From Chloroflexota bacterium (lineage in GTDB: Bacteria; Chloroflexota; Anaerolineae; Anaerolineales; Anaerolineaceae), in NCBI GenBank assembly GCA_011053085.1, contig DSBE01000345.1, forward strand, positions 1 to 7,330: 7,330 nucleotides of DNA. The letters run 5' to 3'. Position numbers and translations under genes: made by a program. Within the stretch, counting starts at the first letter, position 1. Each line of letters begins with the position of its first letter. Shown here piece after piece: positions 1 to 5,890 of this stretch. Under the pieces are notes generated by a model. It worked only from the letters and a program-made list of their open reading frames with translations, was not told where the DNA came from and did not search any database.

Positions 1-2
1 CA

Positions 3-605
3 GACGTTTTTCGTGAAAAGGGTATCACTGATGGAGACAATTATTTTACCGGAATAGCTAGATATAATTCTAAAGATAGGATACATTTTGATAGTCAGTT
101 AGTGGATGCGATATACAATGAATGGGAATTGCAATTAGAAAAACTATACGAGAATGATATCCCAGTTTCGCATATCGATAGTCATAATCATGTTCATTAT
201 AGATATGAGTTGTTTTTCGTTCTTAAACGGCTTCAGAAGAAATTTGATATTGCCAGAGTTAGGATTAAAGATGTAAAGCCTATTGGATTTTATGGAATAT
301 TCAACAGCTCTCTACCTCGAAAAACACCTCCTTTACATCGAGAGTTCTCAAATTTGATCTGGAATATGCTACTTAAGACAGTGCCTCCTCCAGTAAAAAC
401 AGCCGATCATGTATTTTCCTACCGTTCTTTATGTAAATATCTGTCAACAGGCAGTCGATGTCCCAAAAGGGGAGTATTTGAAATAGTTGTACATCCTGGT
501 AGTGACTACCTTGACTATTTTTCAGAGGAAAACAGTTGGGTTGAGAATAAAAAACTAGAGCAGTTGCTTCCTGATTTTTCCATGATCACTTATCATGACC
601 TGTAA
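3..605 (+). CDS. YdjC/ChbG/HpnK-family carbohydrate deacetylase, 5'-truncated by the window edge
   Basis: This frame is open from the left edge, so the true start lies outside the window. About 200 C-terminal residues are visible; the family is usually 250-300 aa. The GTG at 102 is in frame but internal, because coding continues upstream of it. Two family hallmarks are visible. One is the metal-site motif HIDSHNHVH at 171-197, where the spaced histidines are expected to bind the catalytic metal. The other is the C-terminal E-I-V-V-H-P-G motif, with HPG at 492-500. Members remove N- or O-acetyl groups from sugars (ChbG on chito-oligosaccharides, HpnK in hopanoid synthesis). Next to glycosyltransferases, a lipid-linked or nascent glycan sugar is the likely substrate, but that is inference. 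The N-terminal Asp pair of the active site is not in view. The stop codon lies 11 bases inside the next gene. GC is low (30-38% in the lines counted). Confidence 0.85.
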   Translation, partial: DVFREKGITDGDNYFTGIARYNSKDRIHFDSQLVDAIYNEWELQLEKLYENDIPVSHIDSHNHVHYRYELFFVLKRLQKKFDIARVRIKDVKPIGFYGIFNSSLPRKTPPLHREFSNLIWNMLLKTVPPPVKTADHVFSYRSLCKYLSTGSRCPKRGVFEIVVHPGSDYLDYFSEENSWVENKKLEQLLPDFSMITYHDL

Positions 606-1467
606 GGTGGAGCGATTGAGCACTGTGAATTGTGATCACTTTTTATCAATCCGTATTCCCGTTTCCGATCAAAATTGGAAAGAGGGTACAAAGCCTCTGG
701 TTACCATTTCGTGTATAACATATAACCACGCCTCGTATATTCATGATGCCCTTGAAGGTTTTCTGATGCAGAAAACCACCTTTCCTATTGAAATTTTAAT
801 CCATGATGATGCTTCTACTGATGGTACTGCAGATATTGTACGGGATTATGAAAAAAAATACCCTAAGTTGATTCTGCCAATCTATCAATCTAAAAACCAG
901 TATTCGAAGGGGGTGAAGATTTCATCAACATATCAATTCCCTCGCGCACGTGGCAAATACATTGCTATGTGCGAAGGCGACGACTACTGGACCGACCCGC
1001 TCAAGTTGCAGAAGCAGGTGGATTTCCTCGAGGCGCATCCGGAGTGTTCGATGTGCTTTCATGATGTGATGGTAATCGCAGACGATGGTGCCTGTGTTTC
1101 ACTGTCTTATAATTCATCATCCTCAAGGCAAATCTACACTCTTGATGATATTCTTGAGAAATGCTTCCCACAAACATGTTCGGTAATGTTTAAGAATAAT
1201 TTAATTCTCGCTTATCCTGATTGGTTCTATAAAATCATTAACGGAGACTGGGCTTTATATGTTTTACTTGCTCAACAAGGTAATATTGGCTACATCGAAG
1301 AAAAAATGGCGTGTCATAGATTACATACCGGGGGCGTTTGGTCGCCGCTTAGTGATGTTCACAAACTTAAACAGCTTCTACCCTTGTATGGCACTTTTTA
1401 CAAACATGTAGGTCAGGCGCATGGCGTAGCGATTCGTGCTGGGGCTAGTACAATCATTGCCGCTTGA
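595..1467 (+). CDS. Family 2 glycosyltransferase (GT-A fold), ends at an in-frame TGA
   Basis: The product is a 290-aa cytoplasmic glycosyltransferase that would transfer a sugar from a nucleotide-sugar donor to a growing glycan. The GT-A domain begins near residue 34 with PLVTISCITYNH. It has the donor-binding block HDDASTDGT (70-78), an ARGKYIAMCEGDDYW block (118-132) holding the metal-binding acidic residues, a G-D-W near 217-219 in the acceptor/base region, and H-R-x-H-x-G-G-x-W-S at 241-250. All are usual for bacterial GT2 proteins. The start is uncertain. ATG 595 overlaps the deacetylase stop and has no clear Shine-Dalgarno. TTG 616 and GTG 625 lie behind AAGGTGGAG (604-612) and lose only residues before the domain. 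The frame continues past the TGA at 1465-1467 into a TPR-like tail, so this is probably a truncated form of a roughly 406-aa protein. The catalytic domain looks intact, so activity may persist. Codons 941-1060 are markedly GC-rich compared with the flanks. Confidence 0.85.
   Translation: MTCKVERLSTVNCDHFLSIRIPVSDQNWKEGTKPLVTISCITYNHASYIHDALEGFLMQKTTFPIEILIHDDASTDGTADIVRDYEKKYPKLILPIYQSKNQYSKGVKISSTYQFPRARGKYIAMCEGDDYWTDPLKLQKQVDFLEAHPECSMCFHDVMVIADDGACVSLSYNSSSSRQIYTLDDILEKCFPQTCSVMFKNNLILAYPDWFYKIINGDWALYVLLAQQGNIGYIEEKMACHRLHTGGVWSPLSDVHKLKQLLPLYGTFYKHVGQAHGVAIRAGASTIIAA
1465..1467 (+). other. In-frame TGA interrupting the family 2 glycosyltransferase frame
   Basis: The codons before it read ATC ATT GCC GCT and those after it GCC GCA GCA TTA TAT. 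The frame then stays open for 115 more codons to the TAA at 1813-1815. One base change would restore a sense codon (CGA Arg, TGG Trp or GGA Gly). Neighbouring genes end on TGA (3333-3335 and 5888-5890), so TGA works as a stop here and code reassignment is unlikely. A sequencing error cannot be excluded from one sequence. Confidence 0.7.
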
Positions 1468-1481
1468 GCCGCAGCATTATA

Positions 1482-1499
1482 TGATAGTAGTGATAGTAA
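1482..1499 (+). repeat. Two tandem copies of a 9-base unit (TGATAGTAG / TGATAGTAA)
   Basis: The two units differ at one base. They lie 15 bases after the in-frame TGA, in the frame of the interrupted glycosyltransferase, where they encode D-S-S-D-S-N. Loss or gain of one unit would keep the frame. It may be chance or a small slippage duplication. Confidence 0.4.
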
Positions 1500-1509
1500 T
1501 GGATTAGGG

Positions 1510-1815
1510 ATGTGTTTGGATTTTGTCAAAGATACTCTAAAAACAGCGGTTGATGCTGGTTATTATAATCGTGATTTTGCTCGTAACACATGGGCTAAAA
1601 GTTATGAGCGCTTAGGCTTTGCCGCGTATAGAAAGCGAGATGCAAAGGATACACGTTATTGTTTTGTGCGCGCCTTAGCATTTCAACCTGCTTTCATCGC
1701 AAATACCGGTATTTTGTCTTTGTTGTTTGAAGCAACTTTTGGGAAGCATATCTCTGACTACCGGAAGGTCTTGTGGTCGTGTATGCGAGCAAGCCTGGCA
1801 AAGTTGAGGAGGTAA
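1510..1815 (+). pseudogene. Detached C-terminal part of the family 2 glycosyltransferase, with a TPR-like motif
   Basis: This segment is in the same frame as the glycosyltransferase upstream, with no stop between 1468 and 1815, so it is best read as that protein's tail cut off by the TGA at 1465-1467. If translated from ATG 1510 it would give 101 aa. That ATG has no good Shine-Dalgarno (TTAGGG lies directly against it), so separate translation is doubtful. Residues 29-60 match the 34-residue TPR pattern: aromatic at position 4 (Y32), L-G at 7-8 (L35, G36), F at 24 (F52), A at 27 (A55) and P at 32 (P60). Helical TPR-like tails after a GT2 domain are known in bacterial glycosyltransferases and may mediate protein contacts. 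The alternative is a small independent TPR protein. Its last codons contain the Shine-Dalgarno of the next gene. Confidence 0.6.
1806..1812 (+). promoter_or_regulatory. Shine-Dalgarno GAGGAGG setting the GTG start at 1818
   Basis: GAGGAGG is followed by a 5-base spacer (TAAAT) and then GTG at 1818, an excellent match to the bacterial consensus. It argues against the in-frame GTG at 1773, which would add 15 residues read from the end of the preceding gene. Because the site sits inside the upstream frame, which ends at 1815, translation of the propeller gene may be coupled to read-through of that frame. Confidence 0.8.
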
Positions 1816-1817
1816 AT

Positions 1818-3335
1818 GTGCTTAATTTGCATTTCTATAGTATTCGACAACCTATAACCTATGGTCGGGTTAAAATATTCATTGCTGGTTCTATAGTATT
1901 GTCACTCTTAGTTTTGATTACCTATGCAGTCAATGCTTACACTCCTGAATGGGAGCCTCCCGTCAGGTTGACCGCAGAAGATTCAATGGTTCAGTATTCT
2001 GCTATTGCTACGGATGTGGAAGGAACGGTGCATGTTTTCTGGGGCTATTATCCAGAGGCGAGTGAATCTTCAAATGTTTTATTTTACCGCTATCGAGAAG
2101 AGGGTGCTTGGTCCGAAGAAATTGACTTGTTCGCTGGGTTAGATTGGGAAACTTTCTCTCTCCCATTTGCTTACTATGATATGTATGGGCGATTGCATGT
2201 GATATGGAATGGTTTGCAAGGATTATACTATAGCTCTGCACAAGCTTCAGAGGCTTTTAGCGTCCGAGCTTGGGATGAACCGATGCTTGTAGTGCGTGCA
2301 GATGCTCTTGGGCAAACGGGAGTAGTTGTCGGTTCCGATGGACGCATTCATATCGTTTACTCGCAACGTCGTCCAGGAACGAACATTATGTATACCTATT
2401 CAGATGATTCTGGTTTTACATGGGTTGAGCCTCTGCCTTTGTCAGATATTAAAACAGTGGATATTCAGACGCCTGATGCCGCATCTATAACGATGGATAG
2501 TGAGGGTGTCTTACACGTTGTATGGAGTGAAAATTATCCTCCCAGGTATATAGGGCGACAAATACTTTATGCCCAGTCGCTGGACAATGGCATCACTTGG
2601 TCCTATCCTTCTCCACTTTCAGAACTTGCGGATGAGTCTGTGTGGAATGCATTCCCTTATATTGTAGCAGATACGCATGATTTACTGCATGTAGTTTGGG
2701 CTGGTTGCGGCGACCCTGTAGCACGTTGTTATCGCACTTCCACCGATCAAGGAATTTCTTGGTCGGGGTTAATAATGCAACCCTTCAAAAATCTTGTTGG
2801 AAGCTCTGGTCGTGATGCTATGACATCTGACCCTTATGGTAATGTATACTGGGCCGGATCATTGCGTTATCCTCAGGCCTTTTACTTTAGCTTATTACTC
2901 GATAGTTATATGTGGAGAGATCCGCCACAAACATTGATTCTTCAAGATGGTGATACAGGCCTTGGTAGCGCGCACTTTCCACAGCTGACTATTTCTGAGG
3001 GAAATCATTTGCATTTATTACTTATCGAATACGATGGCGGTCCCTTATGGTACATAGAAGGGTGGACTGGGTACCCAAGAGTTGAGGATTCTATCATAGC
3101 TGTGCCGCCTCTCAACCCTGTTCCCATCAATGAAAGTCCATCAATCACTATAACCACACCAGGTATTACGATGCCTGTGGCTGCAACTCCATTCGAGCCA
3201 CCGCCGTTTTCGCAGCACCAAGGTGAATCTCTTGAACCTGAGAATTTAGCCAGCCCTCTCATCTGGGCCATAGTACCGGTTATGATTGTGCTTGTAATTG
3301 GCATTACCATTGTTAATCAGCGTGGCAAGCGTTGA
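1818..3335 (+). CDS. Membrane-anchored extracytoplasmic beta-propeller protein with Asp-box (BNR) repeats
   Basis: The 505-aa product starts at GTG 1818, chosen for its strong Shine-Dalgarno. A hydrophobic segment spans about residues 18-38 after a basic region, and V-N-A then Y near 39 could be a signal-peptidase site, so it is either a signal peptide or an anchor. The body holds seven H-V-x-W-like strands near 72, 127, 178, 233, 291, 342 and 399 (51-58 residues apart), usually preceded by D-x-x-G, as in beta-propeller blades. Three Asp-boxes of the form S-x-D-x-G-x-[TS]-W lie at 195-202, 254-261 and 308-315. A Pro/Thr/Ser-rich stalk covers about 429-475, then a transmembrane helix at about 480-499 and a basic tail NQRGKR. 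The expected topology is propeller outside, tail in the cytoplasm. Asp-boxes occur in sialidases and many other propellers. I see no FRIP/RIP sialidase motif, so sialidase activity is unsupported; glycan binding or processing is a guess from the neighbours. It ends 3 bases before the next ATG. Confidence 0.8.
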   Translation: MLNLHFYSIRQPITYGRVKIFIAGSIVLSLLVLITYAVNAYTPEWEPPVRLTAEDSMVQYSAIATDVEGTVHVFWGYYPEASESSNVLFYRYREEGAWSEEIDLFAGLDWETFSLPFAYYDMYGRLHVIWNGLQGLYYSSAQASEAFSVRAWDEPMLVVRADALGQTGVVVGSDGRIHIVYSQRRPGTNIMYTYSDDSGFTWVEPLPLSDIKTVDIQTPDAASITMDSEGVLHVVWSENYPPRYIGRQILYAQSLDNGITWSYPSPLSELADESVWNAFPYIVADTHDLLHVVWAGCGDPVARCYRTSTDQGISWSGLIMQPFKNLVGSSGRDAMTSDPYGNVYWAGSLRYPQAFYFSLLLDSYMWRDPPQTLILQDGDTGLGSAHFPQLTISEGNHLHLLLIEYDGGPLWYIEGWTGYPRVEDSIIAVPPLNPVPINESPSITITTPGITMPVAATPFEPPPFSQHQGESLEPENLASPLIWAIVPVMIVLVIGITIVNQRGKR

Positions 3336-3359
3336 ACAATGCAACTTTTGGAAAAACAA

Positions 3360-4622
3360 ATGAGAATATGTTTTGTTAGTCACGAATATGCTTATAAACC
3401 ACCCTTTGGAGGTGTTGCCTCCTATACACTTAACACAGCGCGTTGGTTGGCTGCGCATGGACATGATGTGCATGTGGTCTGTCCAACGCGAACTGAGACA
3501 CCGCAAACCCTCCAGGATATGGATGTGAATTTGCATCTAACAGCTCCGAAGAGAATCAGACCCAGGCGCATTTTGAAATATCTTTCTCGTCTTCCTGGAT
3601 TGGGTTTCATGTATGAAGCATTTTGCGGCTGGAATCTGGTTGAAGATTCTGCAGGAGTCTGGCATACTATTAGGGCACTCAGCCGTCAGTGCAAGTTCGA
3701 TATTATTGAATGTTCTGATTTTAGAGGGCTTGCATTCTGGGGGCTTATCTTACCAAAAAGAACTCACCCCATTATGATTCGAGGGCATGGTTATCTTGAC
3801 CTTACATTACCCAACACAAACTTTCCCGGCAGATACTTTCACCATAGCTTTGAACGATTCTGTTTGCAACGTGCGGACTTTGTAGTGACAAACTCAAGAT
3901 TCTTGGCCAGTGTCTACAAAGAAAAATTTGGAGTTCACCCAAAGCGGCTGGGCTGCGTATACTATGGGTTTCATTTGACTCATATAACGCATACCTCAGC
4001 ACACTCTCTTGATCTCAGTCCCAGAAATAATTCGGATGGTAAACCTGTGGTTTTTATATACATTGGGAGCCTAGATTATCTAAAAGGCACTGATGTTTTG
4101 TTCGAAGCCCTTCAAATAGCGCATCAAAAATTTCCATTTCTAAAAGCAGTCTTCGTGGGGAAGCTAAGCGATAATGTTGCAGATAGATACCAACGTTTTT
4201 TTTCAGAGGCAGCTGATTGGGCCTCGCATATCGGCTCAGTCCCGCCTGATGCAGTCTGGAGCTCTTTAGCAGAGAGCAATGTTCTTACATTGCCCTCCCG
4301 TTCTGAGACTTTTGGACGAGTTCTTGTGGAAGCGCAGCTAGCCGGATTGCCAGTAATAGGCAGCCGGATAGGAGGAATACCTGAGATAATCGCTCACGAG
4401 CAGACCGGCTTGCTTGTAGAATCTGGTAACGCATTAGAGTTGGCAAACGCAATGCTTACCCTGTGTTATCACCCTGAACTGCGAGTTGAGATGGGCCGCC
4501 GAGGGCATGAAATAGCCCGTGAACGATTTGCTATGGATAGTGTTATGGAACAGCAAATGACAGTATACCGCGCGCTCATTGAGGGGTGTTTATCAAAATT
4601 CTCTGTTGTAGAGGAACGGTAA
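3360..4622 (+). CDS. Family 4 glycosyltransferase (GT-B fold)
   Basis: This cytoplasmic GT-B enzyme would be a retaining sugar transferase, as GT4 members are. Numbered from ATG 3360 (420 aa), the N-terminal domain opens with M-R-I-C-F-V-S-H-E-Y, directly at the first beta-strand, then P-F-G-G-V-A-S-Y with the Gly-Gly loop at 17-18. The C-terminal domain opens with YIGSLDYLKG (234-243), which matches the G-x-L-x-x-x-K-G donor-site block. It also has S-E-T-F-G-R-V-L-V-E with E316 and E324 as the E-x7-E pair, then G-G-I-P-E-I-I (338-344) and G-L-L-V (350-353). ATG 3339 would add seven residues (MQLLEKQ) and sits 3 bases after the preceding stop without a clear Shine-Dalgarno. ATG 3360 has a partial one (TTGGAAAA, GGA 7 bases upstream) and fits the family start. 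The stop TAA shares its last base with the next ATG, suggesting coupling. Sugar specificity cannot be read from the sequence. Confidence 0.9.
   Translation: MRICFVSHEYAYKPPFGGVASYTLNTARWLAAHGHDVHVVCPTRTETPQTLQDMDVNLHLTAPKRIRPRRILKYLSRLPGLGFMYEAFCGWNLVEDSAGVWHTIRALSRQCKFDIIECSDFRGLAFWGLILPKRTHPIMIRGHGYLDLTLPNTNFPGRYFHHSFERFCLQRADFVVTNSRFLASVYKEKFGVHPKRLGCVYYGFHLTHITHTSAHSLDLSPRNNSDGKPVVFIYIGSLDYLKGTDVLFEALQIAHQKFPFLKAVFVGKLSDNVADRYQRFFSEAADWASHIGSVPPDAVWSSLAESNVLTLPSRSETFGRVLVEAQLAGLPVIGSRIGGIPEIIAHEQTGLLVESGNALELANAMLTLCYHPELRVEMGRRGHEIARERFAMDSVMEQQMTVYRALIEGCLSKFSVVEER
4611..4616 (+). promoter_or_regulatory. Shine-Dalgarno GAGGAA setting the ATG start at 4622
   Basis: GAGGAA is followed by a 5-base spacer and then ATG at 4622, within the TAATG stop/start overlap. 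It rules against the in-frame GTG at 4586, which would add 12 residues that do not resemble a glycosyltransferase N-terminus. Confidence 0.75.
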
Positions 4623-5890
4623 TGCGCATTCTCTTTATTTCCAACCTCTATCCGCCTCACGATCTAGGGGGTATGGAAATACGTTGCAGGGAAACCGTCG
4701 ATCGCCTGCGCGCGCGTGGACACGTTTGCCATGTCCTGACCAGTTCCTACGGTGTGCAAGGAACAGCGCCCTCGGAAGAAGGAATCACCCGCGCCTTACA
4801 TCTGGAGGCGGATATCCACTACTACCGCCCCCTGGATTTCTTCCTGCGCCGTCCTGCGCGTGAAAAGGCCAACTGGCGCGCTTTGCGTCACGCGATAGAT
4901 ACGTCCAAGCCAGATGCCATCTTTATCTGGGGAATGTGGAATCTCTCCACGCAGGTCGCTTACGGGGCTGAGCAGTGGTTGCCAGGGCGGGTGGCGTATG
5001 CAGTGGCAAGTTATTGGCCGATAGAACCCAATATGCACGAGGCTTACTGGCAACGACCTGTGCGTCGTTTGTGGGCGAGAGTGTTCATGATCCCGGCCCG
5101 ATGGTATGCTTTACAAGTCTTGAAGCGCGAGCGGGAGACCTATCCTTTGGCTTTGGAGCAGGTCGCTTGTGTAAGTCATTATGTGCGCGATAAACTTATC
5201 GCGGCTGGCGTACTACCGCATGGAGCGCGTGTCATTTACAACGGTATTGATCCTGAACCTTTCGTTCGCGCTCGGCAAGCGCAACCGCAGAGCCAAGCGG
5301 GAGTATTGAATCTGGTCTATGTGGGGGGGGGGCTGCCCCACAAAGGTGTTCACACCGCAATTGAGGCTTTGGGCCGGTTACAGCAACAGGGTCAATTGAC
5401 AAACATACATCTCAACCTTATTGGTGGTGGACATCCAGATTATATCGCGCGACTCAAACAACGCATCTCAGAGCTGAAGTTGGCTGATGTTGTCACCTTT
5501 ACCGGGCGCGTGCCGCGAGAACAAATCCCCACATTGTTGGCGAAGGCCGATGTATTCTTGTTCACCTCGATTTGGGAGGAACCCATTGCCCGCACTGTGA
5601 TGGAGGCGATGGCGGCAGGGTTGGCGGTCATCGGCACGGCAGTGGGCGGGCAGCAGGAAATGCTGGAGGATGGCGTCAATGCCCTGGTCTATCCACCGGA
5701 TGATGCTGCACAGTTGGCTGAGTGCATTTTGCGCTTGCGGCAAGATCCAGCGCTCTTGAGCCGATTGGCAGAAGCCGGACATCAAACTGTACTGGAGCAT
5801 TTCATATTGGAGCGCATGGTAGATGAGATAGAAACATGGCTAAAGGAAATTATAATCAAATCCTCATTAAGAGTGAAAAAAGATGAGTGA
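4622..5890 (+). CDS. Family 4 glycosyltransferase (GT-B fold), GC-rich, with an internal G10 run
   Basis: The 422-aa product starts at ATG 4622, which has a good Shine-Dalgarno and gives M-R-I-L-F-I-S-N-L-Y-P-P, the typical first strand of GT4 proteins. The Gly-Gly acceptor loop is at 16-17 (H-D-L-G-G-M-E). The linker ends in Y-N-G-I-D (206-210). The C-terminal donor domain has VYVGGGLPHKG (232-242) and the E-x7-E pair E320/E328 in E-E-P-I-A-R-T-V-M-E, then A-V-G-G-Q-Q-E-M-L and G-V-N-A-L-V. The Gly triplet at 234-236 is encoded inside a run of ten G (5323-5332), where a change of one base would frameshift and remove the donor domain. GC is well above the neighbours (63% at 4681-4740, 68% at 5581-5640) but drops to 30% in the last 60 coding bases, which suggests a different origin from the flanking genes. 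It overlaps the next gene by 8 bases. Confidence 0.9.
   Translation: MRILFISNLYPPHDLGGMEIRCRETVDRLRARGHVCHVLTSSYGVQGTAPSEEGITRALHLEADIHYYRPLDFFLRRPAREKANWRALRHAIDTSKPDAIFIWGMWNLSTQVAYGAEQWLPGRVAYAVASYWPIEPNMHEAYWQRPVRRLWARVFMIPARWYALQVLKRERETYPLALEQVACVSHYVRDKLIAAGVLPHGARVIYNGIDPEPFVRARQAQPQSQAGVLNLVYVGGGLPHKGVHTAIEALGRLQQQGQLTNIHLNLIGGGHPDYIARLKQRISELKLADVVTFTGRVPREQIPTLLAKADVFLFTSIWEEPIARTVMEAMAAGLAVIGTAVGGQQEMLEDGVNALVYPPDDAAQLAECILRLRQDPALLSRLAEAGHQTVLEHFILERMVDEIETWLKEIIIKSSLRVKKDE
5323..5332 (+). repeat. Homopolymer run of ten G inside a glycosyltransferase gene
   Basis: The ten G cover the end of a Val codon and three Gly codons at residues 234-236, within the donor-site block. Runs of this length are prone to slippage in replication and to errors in sequencing. 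The length present keeps the gene in frame. Confidence 0.9.

Noticed and set aside
1465..1510. Selenocysteine at the in-frame TGA
   Set aside because: I see no stable hairpin in the bases just after the TGA, and glycosyltransferases of this family have no redox-active position there.
2008..2241. Minus-strand open frames across the window, for example here and at 3005-3310, 5440-5800 and 6716-7003
   Set aside because: They lie antisense to well-supported genes, show no recognisable domains and have no spacing consistent with expression.
1818..3335. Catalytic sialidase
   Set aside because: Asp-boxes are present but no FRIP/RIP arginine motif is visible. Asp-boxes alone are shared by many non-sialidase propellers.
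3240..3335. Sortase or exosortase sorting signal at the C-terminus of the propeller protein
   Set aside because: A hydrophobic helix and basic tail are present, but no LPxTG, PEP or PGF motif precedes the helix. A plain transmembrane anchor is sufficient.
4975..5193. A small + strand open frame inside the second family 4 transferase
   Set aside because: It is an out-of-frame shadow within a gene whose own frame has all family motifs.
1465..5890. A genetic code in which TGA is sense
   Set aside because: TGA ends the propeller gene at 3333-3335 and the second family 4 gene at 5888-5890, each right at the next start, so it works as a stop.
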